DNA of 64,000 bases, from assembly GCA_036227345.1 (NCBI GenBank), contig CP109468.1:4340001-4404000 (forward strand). The letters are read 5' to 3'. A program made the position numbers and the translations under genes. Below the pieces are notes generated by a model. That model did not search any database and had not been told where the DNA came from. It was given only the letters and a program-made list of their open reading frames with translations. Position 1 is the stretch's first letter. Each line of letters opens with the position of its first letter. Origin of the DNA: Streptomyces sp. NBC_01463 (GTDB lineage: Bacteria; Actinomycetota; Actinomycetes; Streptomycetales; Streptomycetaceae). Below are positions 9,100-17,857 of this stretch, piece by piece.

Positions 9100-10191
9100 G
9101 TGACCGATGTGACCGGCGTGCCCGTCGACGTACTGCACACCCTGTTCCACTCGGACCAGGGGGGCCACGAACAAGTCGTCCTCTGCCAGGACCGCGCCAG
9201 CGGCCTCAAGGCCGTCATCGCCATCCACTCCACCGCCCTGGGCCCGGCCCTCGGCGGCACCCGCTTCTATCCGTACGCCTCCGAGGAGGAGGCCGTCGCG
9301 GACGCGCTGAACCTGGCGCGCGGCATGTCGTACAAGAACGCCATGGCCGGTCTCGAACACGGCGGCGGCAAGGCCGTCATCATCGGGGACCCCGAGCAGA
9401 TCAAGAGCGAGGAACTGCTGCTGGCCTACGGCCGCTTCGTGGCCTCGCTCGGCGGCCGCTACGTGACGGCCTGCGATGTCGGCACGTACGTCGCCGACAT
9501 GGACGTCGTGGCCCGCGAGTGCCGCTGGACCACCGGCCGCTCCCCCGAGCACGGCGGCGCCGGCGACTCCTCCGTGCTCACCTCCTTCGGCGTCTTCCAG
9601 GGCATGCGGGCCTCGGCCCAGCACCTGTGGGGCGACCCGACGCTGCGTGGCCGGAAAGTGGGCATCGCCGGTGTCGGCAAGGTGGGCCACCACCTCGTCG
9701 AGCACCTGCTGGCGGACGGCGCCGAGGTGGTGATCACCGATGTGCGGGCCGAGTCCGTGCGCCGGATCACCGAGAAGCACCCCGAGGTCGCCGTCGCGGT
9801 GGACACCGACGCGCTCATCCGCACCGAGGGCCTGGACATCTACGCCCCGTGCGCGCTCGGCGGCGCCCTGAACGACGACACCGTCCCGGTGCTCACCGCC
9901 TCGGTGGTGTGCGGTGCGGCCAACAACCAGCTCGCGCACCCGGGCGTCGAGAAGGACCTGGCGGACCGGTCGATCCTGTACGCCCCCGACTACGTCGTGA
10001 ACGCGGGCGGTGTCATCCAGGTCGCGGACGAGCTGCACGGCTTCGACTTCGACCGGTGCAAGGCGAAGGCGGCGAAGATCTTCGACACCACGCTGGCCAT
10101 CTTTGCGCGTGCGAAGGCCGACGGCATCCCGCCGGCCGCCGCGTCCGACCGGATCGCCGAACAGCGGATGGCCGAAGCACGCCGCGGCTGA
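9100..10191 (+). CDS. vdh: Valine dehydrogenase (branched-chain amino acid dehydrogenase)
   Basis: The product has 363 residues. It catalyses NAD-dependent oxidative deamination of valine, leucine or isoleucine to the 2-oxo acid, the first step feeding branched-chain acyl-CoA precursors. The N-terminal domain has [11 protein letters not shown] with the catalytic Lys91 and the substrate Lys79 (SYKNAMAG). The Rossmann motif GVGKVG follows, and the family signature CGAANNQLA is present. The start is the GTG at 9100 with GGGAG 8 bases upstream, matching the length known for Streptomyces Vdh; a TTG 15 bases earlier is less likely. It is monocistronic and divergent from the unknown gene to its left. 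Confidence 0.95.
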   Translation: MTDVTGVPVDVLHTLFHSDQGGHEQVVLCQDRASGLKAVIAIHSTALGPALGGTRFYPYASEEEAVADALNLARGMSYKNAMAGLEHGGGKAVIIGDPEQIKSEELLLAYGRFVASLGGRYVTACDVGTYVADMDVVARECRWTTGRSPEHGGAGDSSVLTSFGVFQGMRASAQHLWGDPTLRGRKVGIAGVGKVGHHLVEHLLADGAEVVITDVRAESVRRITEKHPEVAVAVDTDALIRTEGLDIYAPCALGGALNDDTVPVLTASVVCGAANNQLAHPGVEKDLADRSILYAPDYVVNAGGVIQVADELHGFDFDRCKAKAAKIFDTTLAIFARAKADGIPPAAASDRIAEQRMAEARRG

Positions 10192-10545
10192 CAGGGGCGG
10201 GCCCCGTCGGGCGTCACCGCCTGTAGGCAGCACGCACACGGTCCGCGCACGGCACGGCTACGGCATGCGTACGGTTTGCGACCCGTCGACCGGCGAGACA
10301 AGACTCACCCCGGTCGGCGGGTCGCATGCCAATATGAGGTTAAAATCGCAGTTGACCAGCGAGGACAGAGCTCTTCGCGGGTCCTCTTCCGAGGCGCGTG
10401 ATGCGGGCGGCGTACCGTATGGCCGCGGAAGCAGGTACCGTTAAAGCACTACAGGCGCGGTCTCTCTGCCGAGAGTCCGTCCTGAAACATGAACGCGTGT
10501 CAAGACTCTGGGGCCATCGAGCCCCGTCACCGAGGGGGTCGAGCC
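10192..10545. other. Intergenic region vdh - DUF3073 gene
   Basis: I see no supportable gene. It contains an A+T-richer patch around 10330-10360 with a TTGACC hexamer (10354-10359), and a TACCGTTAAAGC stretch near 10437. These are possible promoter elements for the DUF3073 gene. Confidence 0.4.
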
Positions 10546-10800
10546 ATGGGGCGCGGCCGGGCAAAGGCCAAGCAGACCAAGGTCGCCCGTCAGCTGAAGT
10601 ACAGCAGCGGCGGGACTGACCTGTCGCGTCTGGCCAATGAGCTGGGCGCATCACCTTCGAGTCAACCACCGAACGCTGAGCCGTTCGAGGACGACGACGA
10701 GGAAGATGACCCGTACGCACAGTACGCGGATCAGTACAACGACGATGACGAGGACGAGGACGATCAGTCCGGTCCGTCGTCACAGCGCCGCGGCGCTTGA
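10546..10800 (+). CDS. DUF3073 family protein
   Basis: The product has 84 residues. The basic N-terminus (MGRGRAKAKQTKVARQLKY) is followed by a short SSGGTDLSRLANELG segment and a very acidic tail (EDDDEEDDPYAQYADQYNDD). This basic/acidic arrangement is the hallmark of the actinobacterial DUF3073 family, whose role is unknown. An earlier in-frame ATG would add 19 residues that do not fit the family, and GAGGGGG lies 7 bases before the chosen ATG. The charge pattern suggests a nucleic-acid or ribosome-associated role, which is inference. Confidence 0.88.
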   Translation: MGRGRAKAKQTKVARQLKYSSGGTDLSRLANELGASPSSQPPNAEPFEDDDEEDDPYAQYADQYNDDDEDEDDQSGPSSQRRGA

Positions 10801-10817
10801 CCTCGCGCTGACACATC

Positions 10818-10848
10818 AACCCGGTCCGGGCCTGTCCCGGACCGGGTT
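10818..10848 (+). terminator. Terminator of the DUF3073 gene
   Basis: A perfect 13-bp stem (AACCCGGTCCGGG) with a 5-base loop lies 18 bases after the stop codon. Confidence 0.85.
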
Positions 10849-11141
10849 CTGTGCTGTCCCGGTCCGGATCGTGCGCGGTGTGCCGCATGCGGGGTCCACT
10901 GCCACTGCCTGCCGGCGTCTGCCGTCCTGCGCCGCATTCGACGTCGTCGCGTGCCCTGTGTCCGCTGCGGCACTCGGCGTCGCGGGCTGAGTGTCCTCCG
11001 CCGCCCGCAACGTCACTCGCCTTGGTTCGTCCGCCGCACGCAACGGTGCGCCACGGGCTCGTCCCGGGCCGTCATGGCCATGGCACCCGGACGGGCCGTC
11101 GCGGCCCGTCCGGCGCCTGCGGGCATCCCGCGCGCCCGCGC
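10849..11141. other. Gap between convergent DUF3073 gene and purM
   Basis: Apart from the purM terminator hairpin I see no feature. The sequence is rich in repeated cgtc/ccgc motifs, and the open frames across it are shadows. Confidence 0.5.
11087..11113 (-). terminator. Candidate terminator of purM
   Basis: A perfect 12-bp stem (CCGGACGGGCCG) with a 3-base loop lies 29 bases beyond the purM stop codon. Confidence 0.65.
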
Positions 11142-12215
11142 TCAGCGCGCGTACCCGCCCACGAGCTCCGCGCCCGTCGTGTGCGCACCGCGGTCGGTGA
11201 TCTCGCCGGCGACCCAGGAGTCGACGCCACGGTCGGCCAGTGTCGTCAGGGCCGCGTCCACCGACTCCGCCGGGACGATCGCGATCATGCCGACGCCCAT
11301 GTTCAGCGTCTTCTCCAGCTCCAGCTGCTCGACCTGACCGGCCTTGCCCACGAGGTCGAAGACCGCGCCGGGCGTCCAGGTGGAACGGTCCACCGTCGCG
11401 TGCAGGGAGTCCGGGATGACCCGGGCCAGGTTGTTGGCCAGTCCGCCGCCGGTGACGTGGCTGAAGCCGTGCACCTCGGTCGTACGGGTCAGCGCCAGGC
11501 AGTCCAGGGAGTAGATCCGGGTCGGCTCCAGGAGCTCCTCGCCGAGCGTCCGGCCGAACTCCTCGACCTGGCGGTCCAGCGCCCAGCGGGCCCGGTCGAA
11601 GACGACGTGACGGACGAGCGAGTACCCGTTGGAGTGAAGACCGGACGATGCCATCGCGATGACGGCGTCGCCCTTGCGGATACGGTCCGGGCCGAGCAGG
11701 CTGTCGGCCTCGACGACACCCGTACCGGCGCCGGCGACATCGAAGTCGTCCGCGCCGAGCAGGCCGGGGTGCTCGGCGGTCTCGCCGCCGACGAGGGCGC
11801 AGCCGGCCAGCACACAGCCCTCGGCGATGCCCTTCACGATGGCCGCGACACGCTCGGGATGCACCTTGCCGACGCAGATGTAGTCGGTCATGAAGAGCGG
11901 TTCGGCACCGCAGACGACGAGGTCGTCCACGACCATGCCGACGAGGTCGTGGCCGATGGTGTCGTACACGCCCATCTGGCGGGCGAGGTCGACCTTCGTG
12001 CCGACGCCGTCGGTGGCGGAGGCGAGCAGCGGACGCTCGTAGCGCTTGAGGGCCGAGGCGTCGAAGAGCCCGGCGAAGCCGCCGAGACCGCCGAGGCCCG
12101 CGACCTCGGGGCGCTGCGTCTTCTTCACCCACTCCTTCATCAGCTCTACGGCGCGGTCGCCGGCCTCGATGTCGACGCCCGCTGCCGCGTAGGAAGCACC
12201 TGTTGTCTCAGACAT
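11142..12215 (-). CDS. purM: Phosphoribosylformylglycinamidine cyclo-ligase (AIR synthetase)
   Basis: The product has 357 residues. It makes aminoimidazole ribotide from FGAM with ATP, the fifth step of purine synthesis. Family signatures include YAAAGVDIEAG at the N-terminus, GVGTKVDLA, the GHDLVGMVVDDLVVCGAEPL segment, GCALVGGETAEHPG and HVTGGGLANN. It lies 60 bases downstream of purF on the same strand, so a purF-purM operon is likely. Confidence 0.97.
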   Translation of the reverse strand: MSETTGASYAAAGVDIEAGDRAVELMKEWVKKTQRPEVAGLGGLGGFAGLFDASALKRYERPLLASATDGVGTKVDLARQMGVYDTIGHDLVGMVVDDLVVCGAEPLFMTDYICVGKVHPERVAAIVKGIAEGCVLAGCALVGGETAEHPGLLGADDFDVAGAGTGVVEADSLLGPDRIRKGDAVIAMASSGLHSNGYSLVRHVVFDRARWALDRQVEEFGRTLGEELLEPTRIYSLDCLALTRTTEVHGFSHVTGGGLANNLARVIPDSLHATVDRSTWTPGAVFDLVGKAGQVEQLELEKTLNMGVGMIAIVPAESVDAALTTLADRGVDSWVAGEITDRGAHTTGAELVGGYAR

Positions 12216-12275
12216 TGCCTGGGATCTTTCGTGTGGAAATACGGGGCTGGGGGGAAGGCTGCCGTGCGGTCCGGG

Positions 12276-13802
12276 TCACGGACGGCGCAGCGCGTCGGCC
12301 GCGGCGGTCGCCGCAGGGCCTGCCGCCAGCTCGGTCTCCAGCAGCTGCTTGCCGAGCAGCTCCGGGTCCGGCAGCTCCATCGGGTACTCACCGTCGAAGC
12401 AGGCGCGGCACAGATTCGGCTTGTCGATCGTCGTCGCCTCGATCATCGCGTCGATCGAGATGTACGAGAGCGAGTCGGCCCCCATCGACGTGGCGATCTC
12501 GTCGACGGACATGCCGTTGGCGATCAGCTCGGCGCGGGTCGCGAAGTCGATTCCGAAGAAGCAGGGCCACTTCACCGGCGGGGACGAGATCCGGATGTGG
12601 ATCTCGGCGGCGCCGGCCTCGCGGAGCATCCGGACGAGTGCGCGCTGGGTGTTGCCGCGGACGATCGAGTCGTCGACGACCACCAGTCGCTTGCCCTTGA
12701 TGACTTCCTTGAGCGGGTTCAGCTTGAGGCGGATGCCCAGCTGCCGGATGGTCTGCGAGGGCTGGATGAAGGTCCGGCCGACGTAGGCGTTCTTCACCAG
12801 TCCGGCGCCGAACGGGATTCCGCTGGCCTCCGCGTAACCGATGGCCGCGGGGGTGCCGGACTCCGGTGTCGCTATGACCAGATCGGCCTCGACCGGGGCT
12901 TCGGCAGCCAGCTTGCGGCCCATCTCCACCCGGGAGAGGTAGACGTTGCGCCCGGCGATGTCCGTGTCGGGGCGGGCCAGGTAGACGTACTCGAAGACAC
13001 AGCCCTTCGGCTTCGCTTCTGCGAAGCGCGAGGTGCGGAGCCCGTTCTCGTCGATGGCGACGAGCTCGCCCGGCTCGATCTCGCGGACGAAGCTGGCACC
13101 GCAGATGTCGAGGGCGGCGGACTCGGAGGCCACCACCCAGCCACGCTCCAGCCGGCCGAGGACCAGCGGGCGGATGCCCTGCGGGTCGCGGGCCGCATAG
13201 AGGGTGTGCTCATCCATGAAGACGAGGGAGAAGGCGCCCTTCACCTCGGGAAGCACCTTGCCGGCGGCTTCCTCGATGGTGAGCGGCTTGCCGTCCTCAT
13301 CGGTCTGGCCGGCGAGCAGAGCGGTCACCAGATCGGTGTCGTTGGTCGCGGCGACCTGGGTGGCGCGGCCGTCCTTGCGCGGAAGGTCGGCGACCATCTC
13401 GGCGAGCTGGGCCGTGTTGACCAGGTTGCCGTTGTGACCCAGGGCGATCGAGCCGTGCGCGGTCGCACGGAACGTCGGCTGCGCGTTCTCCCACACCGAG
13501 GCACCGGTGGTGGAGTAGCGGGCATGACCGACCGCGATATGGCCCTGGAGGGATCCCAGAGACGTTTCGTCGAAGACCTGCGAGACCAGTCCCATGTCCT
13601 TGAAGACCAGGATCTGGGACCCGTTGCTCACTGCGATGCCCGCGGACTCCTGTCCACGGTGCTGCAGGGCATACAGTCCGAAATAGGTGAGCTTGGCGAC
13701 CTCTTCACCCGGAGCCCAGACACCGAAGACGCCACAAGCGTCCTGGGGGCCTTTCTCTCCGGGGAGCAGGTCGTGGTTGAGTCGTCCATCACCACGAGGC
13801 AC
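12276..13802 (-). CDS. purF: Amidophosphoribosyltransferase (first step of purine synthesis)
   Basis: The product has 508 residues from the GTG at 13802. A short propeptide (PRGDGRLNHDLLPGEKGPQDA) precedes Cys23, the N-terminal nucleophile of the glutaminase domain after processing. The PRPP motif is LVVVDDSIVRGNT. Cysteines in KGCVFEY, KWPCFFG and LCRACFDGEYP match the four 4Fe-4S ligands of the Bacillus-type enzyme, so an oxygen-labile cluster is expected. The frame stays open 250 bases further upstream, but that extension has no family similarity. The start is supported by a -10 element 7 bases upstream that implies a leaderless mRNA. Confidence 0.97.
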   Translation of the reverse strand: MPRGDGRLNHDLLPGEKGPQDACGVFGVWAPGEEVAKLTYFGLYALQHRGQESAGIAVSNGSQILVFKDMGLVSQVFDETSLGSLQGHIAVGHARYSTTGASVWENAQPTFRATAHGSIALGHNGNLVNTAQLAEMVADLPRKDGRATQVAATNDTDLVTALLAGQTDEDGKPLTIEEAAGKVLPEVKGAFSLVFMDEHTLYAARDPQGIRPLVLGRLERGWVVASESAALDICGASFVREIEPGELVAIDENGLRTSRFAEAKPKGCVFEYVYLARPDTDIAGRNVYLSRVEMGRKLAAEAPVEADLVIATPESGTPAAIGYAEASGIPFGAGLVKNAYVGRTFIQPSQTIRQLGIRLKLNPLKEVIKGKRLVVVDDSIVRGNTQRALVRMLREAGAAEIHIRISSPPVKWPCFFGIDFATRAELIANGMSVDEIATSMGADSLSYISIDAMIEATTIDKPNLCRACFDGEYPMELPDPELLGKQLLETELAAGPAATAAADALRRP

Positions 13803-13809
13803 GCCACCG

Positions 13810-13815
13810 AGTGTA
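13810..13815 (-). promoter_or_regulatory. -10 element of purF (leaderless start)
   Basis: On the minus strand TACACT is followed by 7 bases and then the GTG start of purF, so transcription should begin at or next to the start codon. A TTCGGA hexamer 18 bases further upstream is a weak -35. There is no ribosome binding site. Confidence 0.6.
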
Positions 13816-14650
13816 GGCGAGATCGACCACTGGTCCGAATTGGGGACACCCCGCCCGAGCACGGGTGAACGGACTCCACACCCCCCTTCCGACCCCCTTC
13901 CACCCCCTACCGCACGGTGACGCGGAGTGATCACGCTCCGGTGTGCGCATGAGGGCCGCAACGGGCGGAGGGCAGTCGTCGCCCCGATCAACGGCGGGTT
14001 ACCGACAGGTTCCGGCCACTGGGCTCGGGCACCGGCGGGACGAGTTCGTGGCACTCCGTGAGGCGGCCGACCCCGCCGTCCCGCGGGGTGGCCGAACGCT
14101 CATTTCGTGGCGAGCCTCACACCGGGACGACCGGTATGCGGCTTCTGGCGAGCGGCTGGAGGTGGGGGAGGTGGCTGTGGGGAGGTCGGCTGGGGCGACG
14201 GGGGCGGCGGTGCGGCTGTCAGGAGCCGTCGACGTCCGCGGGCGGACCCGTCCGAGGCGCGAGACCGGCGTTGACAGGCGCATGGCGCGTTGGCAGGCTC
14301 CTGGCCCATGCAGCCCCTCGGTGACCGCACGGTCACGCTCGTGGAGCGCCGTCACGTCGATCTGGGACGTGTATCGAGCGCCATCTGTCGCCGCGCCTGA
14401 TTCCTCCGGCGCGCACGAGGGTTCCGCTGCCTCACCTCTTCTCCCCCTCTCCTGCTGTCCCCTCCCCCGCTCCGCCCTCCCGGCTCCGCCGAGGCCGCCC
14501 GGGCCCGTAGGCACGCGCATCCACAGTCGCCCCCGCCGCCGACGGACGTGACGGGACCCTCCTCCGCCTCCACTGCCGTCTCCACTGCCCCCTCCGATGC
14601 CGCATCCGCTGCCGTCCCGCTGAGCGGCCCAGCCCTGCCCTGGAGCAGTC
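13816..14650. other. Long divergent region between purF and the sulfatase gene
   Basis: About 840 bases have no convincing gene; the open frames on both strands look like GC-bias shadows. It includes a G-run-rich stretch on the + strand (about 14157-14215: repeated GGTGGGG, GGGGCGGCGG) and Pro/Ser-coding-like low-complexity sequence just before the sulfatase gene. A small gene cannot be excluded. Confidence 0.4.
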
Positions 14651-16087
14651 ATGCCTTCTCACGACTCGAACCACAGTTCCGGCTCTCCGCTGACCCGCCG
14701 CGCCTTCGGAACCGCCGTCGGCGCCACGGCCGCGACCGCCGCGGTGGGCGTGACCGCAGCCGCCCCCGCCGCTGCGGAACCGGTCGCCCCCGAGCAGGCC
14801 TTCCGGGCGGCCCGGGGCCGGCACTCCCGGCGGCCCAACATCCTGTTCATCCTCGGGGACGACCTCGGCTGGGCCGATCTCTCCTCGTACGGGTCGCCGG
14901 ACATCCGTACCCCGAACCTGGACCGGCTCGGCCGGCAGGGTGTGCGGTTCACCGATGCCTACGCCGGGTCCGCGACCTGCTCACCGACCCGGTTCAGCCT
15001 GTACACCGGCCGCTATCCCGGGCGTACGAAGGGCGGCCTCGCCGAACCCATCGCAGACCGGTCGGTCGGTCTCGAACCCACTCACCCGACGCTCGCCTCG
15101 CTGCTGCGCGGCGCCGGATACGCGACCGCGCTGATCGGCAAGTGGCACTGCGGCTACCTGCCGGACTACAGCCCCACCAAGTCCGGCTGGGACGAGTTCT
15201 TCGGCAACTTCGGCGGGGCGCTGGAGTACTACTCGAAGCTCGGTCTCGGCGGTGAGTACGACCTCTACGAGGGCGATGCCGAGTACAAGGACCTGCGCTA
15301 CTACACGCGCATCCTGACCGAGCGGGCGAGCGAGTACGTCCAGCGCGACCACGACAAGCCGTGGCTGCTCAACCTCAACTTCACCACACCGCACTGGCCC
15401 TGGATCGCCGAGGGCGACACGGCCGAGAGCGCCGAGATCGTACGGAAGATCAAGGAGGGCGGTCTCGGCGGGCTGTTCCACGCCGACGGGGGCTCGCTCG
15501 CCAAGTACAAGGAAATGGTCGAGGACCTGGACCGCTCGGTCGGCGAGGTACTGAAGGCGCTGAAGCGGTCCGGGCAGGAGGAGGACACCCTGGTCTTCTT
15601 CGCCAGCGACAACGGCGGTGAGCGCTTCTCCTACCAGTGGCCGCTCTCCGGCAACAAGGGCTCCCTCCAGGAGGGCGGCATCCGGGTGCCCGCCGTACTG
15701 CGCTGGCCGGCCAGGATCGATCCCCGCCAGGTGAGCGATCTGCCGCTGTTCTCCCCCGACTGGACGGCGACGCTGCTGGAACTCGCCGGTGCCCGCCCCG
15801 ATCCGGCATACCCGCTGGACGGCATCAGCCTCGCCGGATACCTCCTGCGGGGCGAACAACCCCGGGAACGGGACCTGTTCTGGCGGGTGCGCGGGGAGCG
15901 CGCGCTGCGCCGCGGGGACTGGAAGTACTACCGGGGCAGCGGCGGGGCGGACCAGCTCTTCCACCTGGCGAAGGACCAGCGGGAGCAGGCCGACCGCGCG
16001 GCCGCCGAGCCGGCACTGCTGGCAGCACTGAAAGCGGCCTGGGAACGGACGGACGCCGGCCTGCTGCCCTATCCGAAGAGCTCCTGA
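14651..16087 (+). CDS. Tat-exported sulfatase (arylsulfatase family)
   Basis: The product has 478 residues. The N-terminus has a twin-arginine signal (SPLTRRAFG followed by an Ala/Val-rich hydrophobic stretch to about residue 43). The alkaline-phosphatase fold starts at NILFILGDDLGWADL with metal Asp70/Asp71. The sulfatase signature C110-S-P-T-R114 carries the Cys that is converted to formylglycine. GKWHCGYLP and FASDNGG supply further metal and substrate residues. It hydrolyses a sulfate ester outside the cell; the substrate cannot be read from sequence. GGAG precedes the ATG. A formylglycine-generating enzyme must be encoded elsewhere. It is convergent with the next gene. Confidence 0.92.
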   Translation: MPSHDSNHSSGSPLTRRAFGTAVGATAATAAVGVTAAAPAAAEPVAPEQAFRAARGRHSRRPNILFILGDDLGWADLSSYGSPDIRTPNLDRLGRQGVRFTDAYAGSATCSPTRFSLYTGRYPGRTKGGLAEPIADRSVGLEPTHPTLASLLRGAGYATALIGKWHCGYLPDYSPTKSGWDEFFGNFGGALEYYSKLGLGGEYDLYEGDAEYKDLRYYTRILTERASEYVQRDHDKPWLLNLNFTTPHWPWIAEGDTAESAEIVRKIKEGGLGGLFHADGGSLAKYKEMVEDLDRSVGEVLKALKRSGQEEDTLVFFASDNGGERFSYQWPLSGNKGSLQEGGIRVPAVLRWPARIDPRQVSDLPLFSPDWTATLLELAGARPDPAYPLDGISLAGYLLRGEQPRERDLFWRVRGERALRRGDWKYYRGSGGADQLFHLAKDQREQADRAAAEPALLAALKAAWERTDAGLLPYPKSS

Positions 16088-16097
16088 CCGGCGCTCG

Positions 16098-16898
16098 TCA
16101 CCCCATCAGGGGCAGCAGCGCGGCAAGGTCGGCCCGTTCGCCGCTGGCGCCGACCTTCGCCGCGTCGAGTTCCCGCGCCCACGACGTACGCCCGGTGGCG
16201 AGCCGGATCCAGGTGAGCGGATCGGTCTCGACGACATTGGGCGGCGTGCCGCGGGTGTGCCGGGGTCCCTCGACGCACTGGACGACGGCGAACGGCGGGA
16301 CCCTCACCTCGACCGAACCGCCCGGCGCCTTCTCCGCCAGGGCGTCGGCGAGCAACCGGGTGCAGGCGGCCAGCGCCTGACGGTCGTACGGGATGTCCAG
16401 CCCGGCCGCCTCGTTGAGGTCGTACGTGTGGACCACGAGCTCCACGGTGCGCGTGACCAGGAAGTCCCCGAGCCGCATGACACCGACCCGGGTGGCCAGC
16501 AGCCGGTCCTCGGAGGTGCCCAGCACCAGCGCCTCGAATCGGTCGGCCACCTCCGCGTACAGGGCGTCCGGATCGGGGTGCCCGGCGGCGAGCGCCACGG
16601 TGTCGTCGGCGATCCGGCCGGCCCGCTCCGCTGTGGCGAACGGCCACTCCAACAAGGTCGTCTCAGGCTTGGCCAGAGCCGGTTCGGGCAGTTCGAGATG
16701 CCTGCTGACGTGCGAGAGCGCCATGGTCACGTGGACGGCGAGCTCGCGCACGGTCCATGCGCCGAGCCCACTCGGCGCGTCCAGCTGCTGCGGTGTCAGC
16801 GCGCTCACTGCGGTGCGGACATGGGCGAACTGCGCCAGGACCGCAGTGCGGGTCCTGACCGGGTCGTAGCGACGGGCGCGCTTCCGGGACGGCGGCAT
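16098..16898 (-). CDS. Maleylpyruvate-isomerase-family (mycothiol-dependent type) enzyme
   Basis: The product has 266 residues with a DinB-like four-helix bundle. Motifs are LGAWTVRELAVHVTMAL with the first metal His, and TVELVVHTYDLNEAAG with the HxxD pattern; both are usual for the MDMPI N-terminal domain. The C-terminal third (VRVPPFAVVQCVEG, then DPLTWIRLATGR) is the small sterol-carrier-like domain often found with it. Members are thiol- or metal-dependent enzymes using mycothiol, but the substrate here is unknown. It is monocistronic. Confidence 0.82.
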   Translation of the reverse strand: MPPSRKRARRYDPVRTRTAVLAQFAHVRTAVSALTPQQLDAPSGLGAWTVRELAVHVTMALSHVSRHLELPEPALAKPETTLLEWPFATAERAGRIADDTVALAAGHPDPDALYAEVADRFEALVLGTSEDRLLATRVGVMRLGDFLVTRTVELVVHTYDLNEAAGLDIPYDRQALAACTRLLADALAEKAPGGSVEVRVPPFAVVQCVEGPRHTRGTPPNVVETDPLTWIRLATGRTSWARELDAAKVGASGERADLAALLPLMG

Positions 16899-16936
16899 GC
16901 ACGGGAGCCTACGACGTACCGCCGGAGTCGCGTGAC

Positions 16937-17084
16937 GGGCGGGGGAGAGCGCGGCGGCAGACCGGGGTCGGGCGGGGGCGGGCGGGGGCGGGCGGGGGCT
17001 GGGCCGGGCAGGAGAGAGCGAGGGTGGGGGTGGGGGTGAGGGCCGGGGTCGGGGTCGGGGTCGGGGTAGGCAGGGTGGCCCGGG
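16937..17084. repeat. G-run tandem repeats downstream of the tetR gene
   Basis: The + strand carries three exact copies of a 10-base unit GGCGGGGGCG (16971-17000, last base differs) and four copies of GGGGTC (17045-17068, last imperfect), separated by GGGTGGGGGT runs. The mRNA of the tetR gene would be extremely C-rich and G-poor here. Confidence 0.85.
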
Positions 17085-17723
17085 TCAGGCGCGGGTCGCG
17101 AAGTCGCCCAGGCCCTTCTCCAGCAGGTCGAACCCTCGCTCGGCAAGCGCGACGGCGTCCGCCGCGATCGCGTCGGCCGACTCACCTGCGAGCAACCGCC
17201 GTTGGTTCTCGGTGATCAAGGTATTGCGGGTGCTGATCAACTGGGCAGCCACGATGCGCGCGACAGCCGGATCCTCCCCGTCCTCGACCAGGACGTCGAC
17301 CAGCATCTCGTCGGTGCGCGCGAAGAACGCGTAGGCCCGGGTCAGCAGGGCCGGCGTCTGCTGGATCAACTGGATGAGCCCCAGCGCCACCGGCGAATCA
17401 CTCATCCCGACCGCGGGGTCCCGGTCCTCGATCGCGGCCAGGAAGTGGCGACGCATACCGGCCACCGCTGACTCGCCGGGGGCCCGGTCACGCACCACCC
17501 GGGCGACATCGCCGATGTGCTCCTCCATGGGAGCGAGAACCAAGTCCTCTTTGCTGTCAAAGTAGTTGAAGACGGTCATCTTCGACACATCGGCCGCTTC
17601 GGCGATTTCCGCAACCGAGACCTCGTCGAACCCGCGCTCGCCGAAGAGCCTCGTGGCCTCGGCCAGCAGACGGCGTCGCGTCTGGATCTTCTTGCGCTCG
17701 CGCAGGCCCATCCCCTCGGTCAT
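17085..17723 (-). CDS. TetR-family transcriptional regulator
   Basis: The product has 212 residues. The DNA-binding domain is at 10-58, with the typical TRRRLLAEATRLFGERGFDE, then VSVAEIAEAADVSKMTVFNYFDSKEDL. The C-terminal ligand domain is helical and has no motif that tells the ligand. It is divergent from the MFS efflux gene, so it is most likely that gene's repressor. A -10 TACAGT lies 6 bases before the ATG, so its mRNA is probably leaderless and the operator would overlap both promoters. Confidence 0.92.
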   Translation of the reverse strand: MTEGMGLRERKKIQTRRRLLAEATRLFGERGFDEVSVAEIAEAADVSKMTVFNYFDSKEDLVLAPMEEHIGDVARVVRDRAPGESAVAGMRRHFLAAIEDRDPAVGMSDSPVALGLIQLIQQTPALLTRAYAFFARTDEMLVDVLVEDGEDPAVARIVAAQLISTRNTLITENQRRLLAGESADAIAADAVALAERGFDLLEKGLGDFATRA

Positions 17724-17729
17724 GCCATC

Positions 17730-17790
17730 ACTGTACCAGGATGAAACTTGATCTCAGAATAATTTTTATCCTGGATGTAAAGTTGACCCA
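17730..17790. promoter_or_regulatory. Divergent promoter and candidate operator between tetR and MFS genes
   Basis: The A+T-rich gap holds an inverted repeat, CCAGGAT (17736-17742) and ATCCTGG (17768-17774), with AACTT/AAGTT arms inside and outside. The tetR -10 TACAGT (17730-17735, minus strand) abuts the left arm. A TTGACC hexamer (17783-17788) points toward the MFS gene. Such a dyad is what a TetR dimer would bind; the spacing of 25 bases between arms is long. Confidence 0.5.
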
Positions 17791-17857
17791 GTACATTTTT
17801 ACGGGAACAGTGGTGCCCACCAAGGCGGTACTTCGCCGCCCAGGAGGGGAGCCCGCC

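Noticed and set aside
10398..10619. 73-codon frame before the DUF3073 gene
   Set aside because: It overlaps the DUF3073 start in another frame, has no ribosome binding site and encodes low-complexity sequence at its end.
10851..13868. 1005-codon open frame antisense to purM and purF
   Set aside because: It is a high-GC shadow; both purine genes are certain.
13803..14054. N-terminal extension of purF to 14054
   Set aside because: The extra 84 residues lack family similarity, and the -10 box lies inside this stretch.
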